Shown one piece after another: positions 10,901 through 20,605 of a stretch of 64,000 nucleotides of DNA. The number at the start of each line of letters is the position of its first letter. Position 1 is the stretch's first letter. The DNA lies in NCBI RefSeq assembly GCF_000973725.1, contig NZ_CP009621.1:3651001-3715000 (forward strand), given 5' to 3'. Position numbers and translations under genes: made by a program. This DNA comes from Pontibacter korlensis. GTDB lineage: Bacteria > Bacteroidota > Bacteroidia > Cytophagales > Hymenobacteraceae. The notes below the pieces were generated by a model that saw nothing but the letters and a program-made list of their open reading frames with translations, was not told where the DNA came from and made no database searches.

Positions 10901-11226
10901 AGAAAGGCCAGTATAATATGAGAATACGACGCACCCTTAAAATTAAAAAAGCGGCCTTTTATATCCCGAACTGCTTCTTTATCGCCTCTTGTGAGAAAAA
11001 GAGTAGTAAGCGCGGGTGATAATAAACCCATAAAAGCAATAATACTAATCCAGTAGGTGGATACTGTACCGGCAGGCAGCACCCAACTGGTGTAGCTTGC
11101 TATAATCCAAAAAACCCATGAAATAAGAGTTGATAGTCCAAAGAATAGACCGGTTCGCCTATAACTGTTGATGTTCATGATTTCTGTTTTAAATTGTTTA
11201 GGATGCAAATATTTCACAGAAATCAA
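7975..11226 (-). CDS. CPBP intramembrane protease fused to TonB-dependent receptor
   Basis: A single 1083-codon frame joins two proteins. Residues 1 to about 290 form a CPBP (Abi/Rce1-type) membrane protease with several membrane segments and the motifs EELAWHTYGTDSLR, FWGIWHIPY and HIAARFFNEIF. From about residue 300 comes what looks like a buried signal peptide ending LLAQD, then a CarboxypepD_reg-like domain (TGKVYDEISQEPLPFATIV), a plug domain and a 22-strand-type barrel ending in IEF. No Met suitable for starting the receptor alone lies before its signal sequence. A natural fusion, or two genes merged by an indel near the A-rich codons at 10335-10350, are both possible. The likely promoter lies upstream of 11226. 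Confidence 0.8.
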   Translation of the reverse strand: MISVKYLHPKQFKTEIMNINSYRRTGLFFGLSTLISWVFWIIASYTSWVLPAGTVSTYWISIIAFMGLLSPALTTLFLTRGDKEAVRDIKGRFFNFKGASYSHIILAFLLMPLSILLAQAVSLLFGYSIGQFQLAGSFSFSSGVFPVWFMFIIAPILEELAWHTYGTDSLRRRYNLFTTSLLFALFWGIWHIPYLYINDYYNSNLAEEGWIYSLNFWVSLFPFIMIMNWIYYKTNSNIILPIVFHIAARFFNEIFDTHPMSKVTQTCLLVLYTCYIVINDKDFFFAKEPKVFRQKNSAFPRLINIRVCVAFFVFSMLSLGATTKLLAQDIKRNITGKVYDEISQEPLPFATIVLKSTDPPTVTTSDVNGHFVLEDVKVGRHTISTSMIGYDTYEIKEFLVSSGSVLSLNVGLQPSNKELDEVVVRVSKSTPLNSMATLSSRQFTVEETQRYAGGMDDPARLATSFAGVANPSFSNNGISVRGNNPDGLLWRIEGVEVPSPNHFANLSVAGGGLLSAISSQVMSNSDFYTGAFPAEYGNAFSGVFDINLREGNRYKRQYSFKAGVLGIEALAQGPLHKNTAATYIVNYRNSTMAVLAPILPKDAGILKYQDITFKSTFPTKKYGKFTLWGIGTIDGVDNYAEDSTNWESDFQRDNSKTAMYMYATALSHGILLPGDAFLKTSLSLTGSGLNFSEERLDYTLKAHPQSKAVNNTSSVTFQSEVSTSFNDKHTNKTGIRYTHNFFALDVEQSPANGTSPIQVTNQTGNTGFMQIFSQSKINLTPRLELNAGINAQYLMLNKALSIEPRAGIKYLLNDKQSLGYAYGMHSRMEQLSVYYATVNGGTPNTGLDLAKSSHHVFSYQAKITDDLHLSIEPYYQHLHHVPVASSGYISTLNNRNNIFFNKALVSKGRGRNIGIDLTLEKYLSEGYYYMLTAAVFDSKYTGADGLTRNTLFNKNYIFNLLAGNEWQVRKNNIFSTNIRLNYLGGNRVEPIDLDASMHRQEVIYGETEENVAFEKKHEDLPVLSLTLSYRVNRAKFSSLWSLQVLNVTGTKEYSGDFYNLKTNTVEAKFNRLLIPNISYKIEF

Positions 11227-11347
11227 TGCACTTCGCCCTTGCGTGAAGGACGAAGCCTTTTAGGAGTGTAGTCCTATAGGATAGGATGTGTTAGTGGTTG
11301 ATTATCAGTAAATAGCAGATGTGTGTTGGGCAACAGATTTTTATCCG

Positions 11348-12469
11348 TTAACTATTCAGTTTAGCCAGGTATTGGGAAGGGGTTTCTGATTTAAGCTTCT
11401 TAAAAACGGAATTAAAGGCAGATTTTGAGTTGAAACCAGCGTCAAAGGCATGGGCAAGAAGGCTGAAGTTAGTATTGGACTGCGCTCTTCGTATAAACTC
11501 TTCCACCCGATAGCTATTAATAAAGTCATAAAAATTAACCTGCTCGTATTGATTGATTAATTGTGACATATTATTTGGCGACATCTCCAGGCGGAGCGAA
11601 AGTTCACTTAAAGTAAGCTTCGGGTTCAGATAAGGCTTTTCATTCTCCATTACCCACAGCAGTTCCTGATGCTTGAGCACGGCAGTATCTTCTTTTAGCC
11701 CTGATTTTTTATACCCACTTTCAGCATCCACCAGTACTTCTACACTTTTAGGAGCATTAGAAAACAAATCTTGCTGGCGGATGCCTGAGTACCCAATATA
11801 AACCACAAACCCAACAATGATGGAATAAAACAAAATGTCAGCATTAAATGGAAAAGCAAACCCAAAGCCTTCACGAAGAATAGAAACAAATGCTACGGTA
11901 ACAAAGACAAAGCCTGTTGCTAAAATAGAATACTGGAGCCAGCTGAGGCTAATGCGCTTTTCATATGAAAAATTATCCAGCACCAGATTCTTCCGCTTAA
12001 GCAGTTTACTGTAAGAGGTAACAGCGTATGTTAAGCCGGAAACAATAAAGCCAATAAGCAAAATAGTCGAAAAAACACTATAATCTTCAACAAGCCCTTT
12101 GTCCACCGCTGCCTTTTCTTCGGCTGAATAGGAAAAATAAAACGGCATCATATACAAATAAGATAGGGCTGCGGGCGCAAAATGCAGGTAATCGAGTGGT
12201 TTTAAATGGTTGCCGTTCCGGATGGAATAAACAAGATATAGGTATAAAAATGGGCCATGCAGGAAGGGCAGTGGAGTTGTAATACCAATCAGATGGGGAT
12301 AGTGTTCCCAATAGCCCTTGTAATACAAAAAGTATCCCGTCAGATGAATACCGATAGTAAATAACCAAATTGATAAGATATTGTCGGAAAGTGCTTTATT
12401 CTTTTTGGAGAACAAAAGGATACTTAGAAAAAAAGATAATACAATCCCAATATTAAGAATGGTTGTCAT
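11348..12469 (-). CDS. Membrane-anchored AraC-type regulator
   Basis: 373 residues: about seven hydrophobic helices (residues 1-235) followed by a C-terminal AraC-type HTH (about 265-373), with the pattern FSLLAHAFDAGFNSKSAFNSVFKK and the ending KSETPSQYLAKLNS. This 7TM-HTH architecture is common in Bacteroidota and thought to couple membrane sensing to transcription. It lies 120 bp upstream of the CPBP/TonB gene on the same strand, so it may regulate that gene (inference from adjacency). No partner kinase is present. Confidence 0.9.
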   Translation of the reverse strand: MTTILNIGIVLSFFLSILLFSKKNKALSDNILSIWLFTIGIHLTGYFLYYKGYWEHYPHLIGITTPLPFLHGPFLYLYLVYSIRNGNHLKPLDYLHFAPAALSYLYMMPFYFSYSAEEKAAVDKGLVEDYSVFSTILLIGFIVSGLTYAVTSYSKLLKRKNLVLDNFSYEKRISLSWLQYSILATGFVFVTVAFVSILREGFGFAFPFNADILFYSIIVGFVVYIGYSGIRQQDLFSNAPKSVEVLVDAESGYKKSGLKEDTAVLKHQELLWVMENEKPYLNPKLTLSELSLRLEMSPNNMSQLINQYEQVNFYDFINSYRVEEFIRRAQSNTNFSLLAHAFDAGFNSKSAFNSVFKKLKSETPSQYLAKLNS

Positions 12470-12801
12470 TGCTACTTATGGATATAATAGTAGGTCTCTA
12501 TTGGCTCCTGCTTTAATAATTTAGTCACTAAGTTATAGTGCAATTAAAACCATTTTATCATTGAAGCAAATGTATCAAACGAAACAAAGTGAAAAAAACA
12601 TGACAACATCATAAACCCGCAGGAAAGCAAGCCTTTGTTCCATTCCATTTTGTTTCACCTGACCGTTGTGTACTGTACGCCTGCAGTGCCTTCCCAAGAA
12701 AATAGAGACACCATGTAATAAAGTGTAGCAGTAGGGCTTGCTCACGCTAGGACATTCTGCTACACCAGTACGAAATCCATGATAATAACTAGCGCTAAGC
12801 T

Positions 12802-13282
12802 CTAAGTAATGTTCAATCTCACCTCATAGGGAGTCCCTCTCTTTAAGGCGGTCACCGCCTGGTGTAGCAACTTATTTCTTACGGCATTCAGGATGCTCAT
12901 ATTGCTCTTGCCTTCACTGACCTTGCGCTCGAAGTAGGTCTCATCTCCCTGTTGTTGCGGGTACTGCTCAGTGCCGCCATGCACAGCACCTGCTTTGATT
13001 CTTTGTTGGCAAACCAGGACACGCCCGTCCTACCCATTACCCTTCGTGCCGCTTCGGTACTCGAAGGGTGCCACCCGCAGTAGCAGGCCAGCTTGCGCCC
13101 GTCCTCCATTCGGGCAAAGCCTTGGGTGTAAACCAAGAGCGAGATGGCCAGCACCTTGCCCCCCTCTTATTGTTAATATTCTGGTGAAGCATTCTCCCAT
13201 TGCTGCACTTTAGTAGGCACACATCAAGGCTGTCTTTCGAAACATCCACACCCAGAATGAAGGCAGGGGCTTGTGGTTGCAT
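12802..13282 (-). pseudogene. IS110 family transposase remnant
   Basis: The N-terminus keeps the IS110 RuvC-like start (ILGVDVSKDSLDVCLL) for about 37 residues, then joins out of frame to the C-terminal half. That half reads, across two further frame changes, LAISLLVYTQGFARMEDGRK, SWFANKESK, and YFERKVSEGKSNMSILNAVR ending in RGTPYEV. Roughly 150 central residues are missing, including most of the DEDD catalytic region. The element is dead. IS110 elements lack terminal inverted repeats, so its borders cannot be set from sequence alone. Confidence 0.85.
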
Positions 13283-13559
13283 AGTCTATTTCATATCTTT
13301 TGACTGGATTATGCAAGCGGCGGGTCGAAAACTTATACTGAGCCCTTCAAGTCCCGAAAATCTATATGTCCCTTGCCTGCGGGTTTAACTTAATAGCAGC
13401 CAGACTGAATCGTCTCTTAGACCCTGTCCGCTTTGCTAGCGGGTAGTATGAAGGTAAAAATAGGAGCAATACTGCTCTGCCTGCTAAAAGTATACTATGC
13501 GTATTGGAAAAATATCATTGACCTAATTTAAAAGATGGTAGTACTATAAAATAGTAAAC

Positions 13560-14141
13560 ATGAATCCTAAAACAGATTGGTTCTTCGACAAAGAAACAAA
13601 GTGGCAACAAGAATATGGAAAGCTGAGAAAGCTTGTTCTTGATTGCGGATTGATAGAAGAGTTAAAATGGGGCGTTCCTTGTTATACTTTTCAAGAGAGT
13701 AACATAGTTTTAATTCACGGGTTTAAGGACTATTGTGCTCTCTTATTTCATAAAGGCTCTTTATTGAATGATACCAATGGTATTCTAATCCAACAGACTG
13801 AAAATGTGCAGGCGGCACGACAAATTCGTTTTACAAATGTTAAGGAAATTGAGGAATTAGGACCCATCATCAAAGCTTACATTTATGAAGCCATTAAAGT
13901 AGAAGAACTAGGTTTGAAAGTAGATTTTAAAAAGGCCAAAGAATTCAATGTTCCTGAAGAATTTCAAAATAAATTAAAGGAAAGACCTGATTTGAAGGCT
14001 GCTTTTGAGAATTTGACACCTGGGCGACAAAAAGGATACCTGCTGTATTTTTCACAAGCCAAACAATCCAAGACCCTTGAATCAAGAATAGAGAGGTGTA
14101 TTCCGAAAATCCTTGAGGGAAAGGGCCTGAATGACAGGTAA
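13560..14141 (+). CDS. YdeI/OmpD-associated-like protein
   Basis: A 193-residue soluble protein with an N-terminal DUF1801-type domain (about 10-115; ELKWGVPCYTF and LIHGFKDYCALLFHKG are characteristic) and a C-terminal OmdA-like segment (about 130-190; LTPGRQKGYLLYFSQAKQSKTLESR). It is the usual length for YdeI-like proteins. The role is poorly known; the family is linked to stress or iron-related phenotypes in some bacteria, which cannot be inferred here. AT-richer than the downstream DNA and monocistronic. Confidence 0.88.
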   Translation: MNPKTDWFFDKETKWQQEYGKLRKLVLDCGLIEELKWGVPCYTFQESNIVLIHGFKDYCALLFHKGSLLNDTNGILIQQTENVQAARQIRFTNVKEIEELGPIIKAYIYEAIKVEELGLKVDFKKAKEFNVPEEFQNKLKERPDLKAAFENLTPGRQKGYLLYFSQAKQSKTLESRIERCIPKILEGKGLNDR

Positions 14142-14334
14142 ATGAACAAAAGTTAAAAGTACTACCGCTAAGAATGTATTCAGCTTTTGGCAGGTAAACC
14201 AGTAAATCAAAGGTGTTTGACGCTTGGTTAAGTCTGTTTTGTGCAAACTGGAAGGGAGGGCTTCGAAATATGCCACAAGCCTCATGCGAGTCCATTAGCG
14301 AAGGCTAATAAAGACCAATGAAAACCAAGGTGAT

Positions 14335-15103
14335 TTGTCAATAACAAAAGAAACTGAGTTAGTAGGGATGCAAAGGGTAAGCGAAACTGTTTCACATGCC
14401 CTAAACAAAATGATGCAATACGCTCAACCCGGAATGAGTACAAAGGAACTGGATGAGTATGGCGCATAGATTCTTTCCGAATTTGGCGCACAGTCAGCAC
14501 CCCATCTTACTTATGGCTTCCCGGGCTGGACTTGTATAAGTGTTGATGAAGAGTTTTGCCACGGCGTTCCGTCAAATAAGCAGATATTGAGAGAAGGTGA
14601 TTTAATGAATGTTGATGTTTCTGCCGAGCTTGACGGTTTTTGGGCCGACAATGGAAGTTCTTTTGTTATTGGTAATGATATTCACCATCATCAAAAATTG
14701 GTTGACGCATCAAAAGAAGTATTACCATAAGCCATCAGTAATATCAAAGGAGGTGTGAGAATATCAGAAATTGGTTATTTGACAGAAACAGAAGCCAAGA
14801 AGAGGGGGTACAGGGTCATCAAGAATCTTGGCGGTCACGGAGTAGGCAGAAGACTTCACAAACAACCTGATGAACTGCTCAACTTCAGGAACAGGTTTGA
14901 CCAAAGAAGATTCAAGAAAAACTCAGTAGTCGCTATCGAAACGTTTATTTCAACCACATCAACTTATACTAAAGAACTAAGCGATGGATGGACACTGGTT
15001 GGAAATAAAGGAGGATAGATATATGGCTCAATATGAACATAGGATTGTAGTAACCGACGGTGAGCCGCCTGTATTGACAGAAAGTAACAGAATTTTTGAA
15101 TAA
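14335..15103 (+). pseudogene. map: Methionine aminopeptidase pseudogene
   Basis: Translating through the interruptions gives a type I methionine aminopeptidase: ETELVGMQRVSETVSHAL at the start, HGVPSNKQILREGDLMNVDV and DGFWADNGSSFVIG in the pita-bread core with metal-ligand Asp residues, LGGHGVGRRLH, and VVAIETFIST. It is broken by TAG at 14467-14469, TAA at 14728-14730, and a frameshift after 15018; the last residues continue from the ATG at 15023. Three independent lesions make sequencing error unlikely. The cell must carry another intact map gene. The original start has become TTG. Confidence 0.88.
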
Positions 15104-15221
15104 GCACAAAATTGAGGAAGTAGGCTTGGACCGCTGACATCATGTAAAAGGCATCTTCGGCCGACTGCCTCCGCCGCCGCTTACACGCGAACGCTGGCAG
15201 TACTATACTCCAGTTGAGATT

Positions 15222-15715
15222 TTGAAACACCGATTTTACCAGAAGTCTATAAAAGAGCAGAACCGTGTTCAGATCATTATCGGTCTTGGCGCATTAGCTT
15301 TCAACCTGTGCATGTTGCTTCTCTCAGTTTCAACCGGGATTTACATGCTGTGCATACTTTCAGTCAGTATCACACTATCAGTTATTGCTCCTTTTTTGAC
15401 ACTCCCTCGCTCAAAGAAAATAATAAGCTTACCTACTACTCTCCGCTTTTCCTGGCAGATAAGGAGAAAAACGGAGTTATCACCATCCAGGGAGGCACCT
15501 TGTTTAATTACCTCTATGTGCTTGATATGCAGCGCGAACAGCAGAGAACAAGCTACATCATCCAAAGTTATCTGGAGGGGATACTTGCGCTAATCGAAGA
15601 GTGTGGGGCCTTAGATACTTGCTCCAGCAAAGTGAAAGCAACCAGTTATATCCTGAACAAGAGAACGGCTGAGAGGTTAGGATTTACTGAGGTTAAGACA
15701 GAATTTAGTAATTAA
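15222..15715 (+). pseudogene. Small membrane protein split by a T-run frameshift
   Basis: Two overlapping frames make one sensible protein of about 164 residues. The first part (from 15222) has two hydrophobic helices (VQIIIGLGALAFNLCMLLLS and a second ending APF). The second part begins at DTPSLKENNKL and ends in ERLGFTEVKTEFSN. Adding one T to the six-T run at 15392-15397 fuses them exactly. The family is not one I can name. A homopolymer miscall is as likely as a true mutation, so the gene may be intact in the cell. Confidence 0.6.
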
Positions 15716-15823
15716 GTAGTATAGGTTAAACAATAAACTCTCAGTGACCTCTATTCGTGCTAAACCTTATTTATTAAGCATACTTATAAAAGTCTTGCAA
15801 TAAAGAAGGATAAAACAAATGAG

Positions 15824-18800
15824 GTGTTTTTTAAGGATACACAAAGGTTTAAGCTTCCGAATAACATAAGTGCAGAAGAAACAGTAGTTGAAATGAATAA
15901 TACAGACTTAAAAGAGTTAGAAAGAGTGTTTAGTGGGTCCAGTAATATGGCCAAGGTAATGCGGGAGTTTGATTGGAATAGCCCCTGTTTAGGCCCTGTT
16001 GAGGATTGGTCTGCTTCACTTAAAACGTCCCTTAGTATTATTTTGACTGCTGCTTATCCGATGGCACTCTTATGGGGAGAAGAAATGATCACATTTTATA
16101 ATGATGGTTACATACCCGTATTAGGTGCAAAACATCCTAAATCATTAGGCAAGCCCGCTAAAGTAAACTGGTCAGATATATGGGATGTAGTAGGGGCTCC
16201 GCTTGAAAATGTAATTCAAAAGGGAGAAACGGCTTTTGAAGAAAAGAACCTGCTTTACATGGAGCGGAAAGAGTTTAAGGAAGAGACTTATTATACTTAC
16301 TCCTATAGTCCGGTATTTGAAAGCAATGGCACAGTTGGTGGAGTTCTCTGTGTCTGCTTTGAGGAAACATCGCAGGTTCTGAATGAACGTAGACTTAAAA
16401 CTATAAGTAAAATATCCAGCATTCGTACAGATACCTCAATAAGCGTAGCCCGAAATGAGGTAATGGGAGTGCTTGCTGAAAATACAAACGATCTACCATT
16501 CGCTATACTTTATGATGTAGATAATGGCAACCCTACTCTTTATGACTATACAAAACCTGCCTTCACGGAAAATTTAGAAGATCTGCCAGATTTACAGAGC
16601 CTTACGCAGCTGCTTACAAAGGGGGATCATGCATCAGGTATAAGAACTGTAACCATTCCTGCAGCACTTAAAAACGTCTTAAAAGCACCTTGTAATGGGA
16701 AGTTGCCTGATCAGGCAGCTATTGTGCCTGTTAAAGAAATAAGTGAGAACATCACCAGGGGATACCTTGTGATGGGCATCAGTGCAGTCCTGTCTTTTGA
16801 TGAGGCTTATTCTAAATTTCTGAACCTGCTGTCATCACAAATAAATACCCTCGTAACAACTGTAAGATCATTTGAGCAGGAACGTCTTCTATCAGAAAAG
16901 CTAATAGAGCTCGACAAGGCAAAAACGAACTTCTTCCACAACGTTAGTCATGAGTTCCGTACGCCCTTAACACTTATTCTGGGGCCGCTTGAGTTGCTTC
17001 TGAGTAAATCTGAAAGTCTTTCAAATGAAGATCGGGAAAGTCTGCAGCTTATGCAGCGCAATGCAATGAGACTGCTGAAACAGGTAAATAATCTGCTCAA
17101 CTTTTCTTACGTTGAGTCTGGCCGTTATAATGTTAGCTATGTGCCTGCAGATCTTTCTAAGTTAACGCGAGAACTTGGCAGCACTTTTAACACATTGATG
17201 GAGCAGGTTGGTATAAGTTACACGATAAAGGTTGATGCCGTTACGAAGCCTGTTTTTGTTGATACAACGATGTGGGAAATGATCGTGCTGAACCTGTTGT
17301 CGAATGCCTACAAATTTACGGCTGCTGGTACTGTTGAATTAGCTTTAAAAGATAAAGAAAAGGCGATTGAGCTACATGTGAAAGACACAGGTATAGGCAT
17401 AGCTCAACAGGAAATTCCTAGGATATTTGAAAAGTTTCATCGGGTAGAACAACAGGGCGGGCGCTCGATTGAAGGATCTGGCATTGGTCTGGCCTTGGTG
17501 GCTGAGCTGGTAAAACTGCATGGTGGCAGCATTGATGTAGTAAGTGAAGCAGGTCGAGGAAGTGAGTTCATAGTTCGTATACCTAAAGGTTCCACTCATC
17601 TTCCGGAAGACAAAATACAGGTTGATGCGAGCATCAGAAGTGAGATTTCGATAGAAAAGGTCCAGTCTCAACTGGAGGCAGAAGCTTGGTTAGACAACAG
17701 GTTGGAACTTTTCCATGCCGAAGAAGAAACAGCGTCAGAGATAAGCTTACAGCATCAGGATCGCCCGCTTGTGCTGCTGGTTGATGACAATGCAGATATG
17801 CTGGATTATGTTAAAAGGATTTTGAAGCAAGACTATGCATTGCTTACAGCCAGTAACGGCCAGAAAGCGCTTGAAATCTTAGAGCACCAAAGGCCTGATC
17901 TTATACTTTCTGATGTTATGATGCCTGTAATGGATGGTGTCGAACTGCTTAAAATGCTCAGAACTGTACCTGCCTATATCACAATACCTGTTATACTGTT
18001 ATCAGCAAGAGCTGGAGAAGAAGATAAAATGTATGGCTTAGGCACAGGAGCAGATGATTATTTGATAAAGCCTTTTAGTGCAAAGGAGCTGCTTACGCGG
18101 GTTAAAGCCAATATTAGAAATTCCAGGCTACGCAATGAACTGAAAGAAAGAGAGCACCTGCTGCTTAAAGAATCGGAGGAACGGAAAGAGCTGCTTGAAT
18201 CTATACTTAGCAGTATAAGCGATGGATTTTATCACGTATCCCATGATCTGGAATTTATCTATGTGAACAACCGTGCTCTCGAATTATCGAATAGAACGAA
18301 AGATGGTCATATCGGTAAAAAAATACTGGATGTTTATCCTTACCTGAAGGATACTGCCCTGTATCAAACGGTGCTTCATGTTAGGGAGACTTTGCAACCG
18401 GCAGGCATCGTATACTATGATACTGAATTAAATAAGTGGTTTGATGCCAGGCTTTACCCGTCGGAAAAAGGTATCACAGGCTATTTTGCTGATGTAACAG
18501 ATAAGAAAGTAGATGAGCAGGCCCGTTTAGAGACAGAAAAGCGGTTTATTGAAATGGCCAATGCGGCACCTGTTCTGATTTGGATGTCTGGCACTGATAT
18601 GCTCTGCGACTTCTTTAATGACAAATGGCTCGAGTTTAGGGGACGTACGCAGGAAGAAGAGTATGGCTATGGCTGGGCCGAAGGCGTACATCCAGATGAT
18701 CTGGACGCCTGTATCAAGACCTATACAAATGCCTTTAAAGCGGGGGAGGAGTTCAGCATGGAATACCGCCTGCTAAACAAGCATGGGCAGTATCGCTGGT

Positions 18801-19636
18801 TGTTGGATAATGGCGTTCCAAGAGTTACCGATGAAGGAGAAATGCTTGGTTACATTGGTGCCTGCACTGATATTACGGAGCTAAAATGGGCCGAAGAGTT
18901 AATGAGTAAGTATAACGTTGCGTTGGAAGAACGGGTGGTAGAACGCACTGCCGAACTGCGGAAAGTTAACGAGCAGTTGCATTTGCTTACGTCACATTTG
19001 CAGGACCTGCGTGAAAACGAACGCAAGCTGATAGCAAGTGAAATACATGATGAACTTGGACAGGCTCTCACTGCGCTTAAGATCGAAATATCCCTGCTAT
19101 ACGACCGTATGAATGGAAGCAGAAGCAAATTAAAGGGTGAAATGGTAGAGAGCCTTGGCAGCATGGAGAAGGCGCTGGATGCTTCCTTATTAGCTTTACG
19201 CAAAATTATTTCTCACCTGAGGCCTTCCCTTTCCGATGACCTGGAGCTGGTTTACGAGATACAGCGGCTTGTTGCCGACTTGGGTAAACGCATAGGTACA
19301 CAAATAGTGGTGAAGTCTAATGTAGAACATGTTGAGTTACCACCGACCATAGCCATAGAAGTTTACCGGGTGGTACAGGAGTCTGTAACAAACATTATGA
19401 AACATGCACAGGCTGCAACTGCTTTTATTGAAATCATAAAAGAAGATGATAAATTTAAATTTAGGATTGTAGATGATGGTGTTGGCTTCGATGACCAGGT
19501 ATTGTTAGGTAAACAGTCTTTTGGGTTACTTGGTATCAAGGAGCGTGCGCAGCGTATAGGGGCAGACTTAATACTGGACTCCTGCAGGGGAAGGGGAACC
19601 ACAGTGGAGTTAACACTTGATGCAGCTCTTAATTAA
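15824..19636 (+). CDS. Hybrid sensor histidine kinase with two kinase modules
   Basis: Up to 1270 residues, no membrane segment. Order: PAS-like sensor (about 40-190), GAF-like region (about 195-345), HisKA with NVSHEFRTPL (His near 376), HATPase (GTGIGIA-type N/G boxes near 520-590), a receiver domain with SDVMMPVMDG (about 645-760), two PAS domains (about 790-1040), then a HisKA_3 module with EIHDELGQALTALK (His near 1075) and a second HATPase. The annotated start is GTG; an in-frame ATG at 15893 (MNNTDLKELER) is the likelier start, giving 1247 residues. The second kinase type normally pairs with NarL-type regulators, and one follows 11 bp downstream. Confidence 0.92.
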   Translation: MFFKDTQRFKLPNNISAEETVVEMNNTDLKELERVFSGSSNMAKVMREFDWNSPCLGPVEDWSASLKTSLSIILTAAYPMALLWGEEMITFYNDGYIPVLGAKHPKSLGKPAKVNWSDIWDVVGAPLENVIQKGETAFEEKNLLYMERKEFKEETYYTYSYSPVFESNGTVGGVLCVCFEETSQVLNERRLKTISKISSIRTDTSISVARNEVMGVLAENTNDLPFAILYDVDNGNPTLYDYTKPAFTENLEDLPDLQSLTQLLTKGDHASGIRTVTIPAALKNVLKAPCNGKLPDQAAIVPVKEISENITRGYLVMGISAVLSFDEAYSKFLNLLSSQINTLVTTVRSFEQERLLSEKLIELDKAKTNFFHNVSHEFRTPLTLILGPLELLLSKSESLSNEDRESLQLMQRNAMRLLKQVNNLLNFSYVESGRYNVSYVPADLSKLTRELGSTFNTLMEQVGISYTIKVDAVTKPVFVDTTMWEMIVLNLLSNAYKFTAAGTVELALKDKEKAIELHVKDTGIGIAQQEIPRIFEKFHRVEQQGGRSIEGSGIGLALVAELVKLHGGSIDVVSEAGRGSEFIVRIPKGSTHLPEDKIQVDASIRSEISIEKVQSQLEAEAWLDNRLELFHAEEETASEISLQHQDRPLVLLVDDNADMLDYVKRILKQDYALLTASNGQKALEILEHQRPDLILSDVMMPVMDGVELLKMLRTVPAYITIPVILLSARAGEEDKMYGLGTGADDYLIKPFSAKELLTRVKANIRNSRLRNELKEREHLLLKESEERKELLESILSSISDGFYHVSHDLEFIYVNNRALELSNRTKDGHIGKKILDVYPYLKDTALYQTVLHVRETLQPAGIVYYDTELNKWFDARLYPSEKGITGYFADVTDKKVDEQARLETEKRFIEMANAAPVLIWMSGTDMLCDFFNDKWLEFRGRTQEEEYGYGWAEGVHPDDLDACIKTYTNAFKAGEEFSMEYRLLNKHGQYRWLLDNGVPRVTDEGEMLGYIGACTDITELKWAEELMSKYNVALEERVVERTAELRKVNEQLHLLTSHLQDLRENERKLIASEIHDELGQALTALKIEISLLYDRMNGSRSKLKGEMVESLGSMEKALDASLLALRKIISHLRPSLSDDLELVYEIQRLVADLGKRIGTQIVVKSNVEHVELPPTIAIEVYRVVQESVTNIMKHAQAATAFIEIIKEDDKFKFRIVDDGVGFDDQVLLGKQSFGLLGIKERAQRIGADLILDSCRGRGTTVELTLDAALN

Positions 19637-19647
19637 AAGATTAAAGC

Positions 19648-20283
19648 ATGATTAATATACTTATTGCTGACGATTATGTCCTGATACGGGAAGGGTTGAA
19701 AAAAGTAATAATGCGCGACCCGGACATGCAGGTGATAGCAGAAGCTACAAACGGAGCTGAGGTGCTACGACTACTTCAGAAGCACGAAGTTGATGTTGTT
19801 GTGCTTGATATAACAATGCCTGTCAGAGATGGTATTGATGTGCTAAAGGACATAAGTAAATATTATCCCAACATATCAGTGCTTATTCTTACGATGCACT
19901 CTGAAAAGAAATATGCTGTGCGTGCACTTATGGCCGGCGCTGCCGGATACATGACGAAGGAAAGCGCTGCCCGTGAACTGATAAATGCTATACGTAAGGT
20001 ATATGAAGGAGGAAAGTATGTTTCTCCTGAACTAGCCGAACATCTAGTGGAAACCTTAAGAGCTGGAGGTAAGCAGGTACAGCAACACAGTCTGCTCTCT
20101 GATAAAGAGTTCCAGATAATGTGTAAACTGGCAACAGGTGATAGTGTTAAAAGTATAGCAGCATCCCTTCATATTACCACTAGCACGGTGCATACTTACA
20201 AAAACAGGGTCTATAAGAAGATGGGACTCAGTACAATCCCAGAACTGACCAAGTATTGTCTTAACAATAATCTATTAGATTAA
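19648..20283 (+). CDS. NarL/FixJ-type response regulator
   Basis: 211 residues: receiver domain (1-120; phospho-acceptor Asp54 in VVVLDITMPVRDG, acidic pair near residues 8-9, conserved Thr and Lys in LILTMHS and MTKE) and a LuxR-type HTH (about 145-205; LATGDSVKSIAASLHITTSTVHTYKNRV). It directly follows the hybrid kinase, whose C-terminal HisKA_3 domain is the standard partner for this class, so the pair is very probably a cognate phosphorelay in one operon. Confidence 0.94.
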   Translation: MINILIADDYVLIREGLKKVIMRDPDMQVIAEATNGAEVLRLLQKHEVDVVVLDITMPVRDGIDVLKDISKYYPNISVLILTMHSEKKYAVRALMAGAAGYMTKESAARELINAIRKVYEGGKYVSPELAEHLVETLRAGGKQVQQHSLLSDKEFQIMCKLATGDSVKSIAASLHITTSTVHTYKNRVYKKMGLSTIPELTKYCLNNNLLD

Positions 20284-20605
20284 CCATAATTGTTTCTTCG
20301 TGCTCTTGTGTTACAAAGTATAGCCATTCACCTCTTTTGATACTTTGTTTATTGTAAGTCTTATGTAGCTAAAGTTATATGTTGTCATATAAAGTGCTAC
20401 AGTTTTTTGTAGCATATGCTACATTATTTGCCCATTGGTTTGATAGCTGTAACCCTTCGGAGAAGCGTACTTTGTATAGTAAATCAAGTATGTAAAGCAC
20501 GCAGTTTTATTTCGTGTACAACGAGTAAAAGCGGTAAAGTATTATTCTACTAGCGACTAGCCTGCACACACTTTGCACAACAGCGATCCGAAATAATTAC
20601 AATAA
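20284..20605. other. Intergenic, 322 bp, promoter region
   Basis: AT-rich gap between the NarL-type regulator and the PAS kinase. A TACTTTG motif near 20471 resembles the Bacteroidota -7 element but lacks one base of the consensus. No gene or RNA recognised. Confidence 0.35.
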
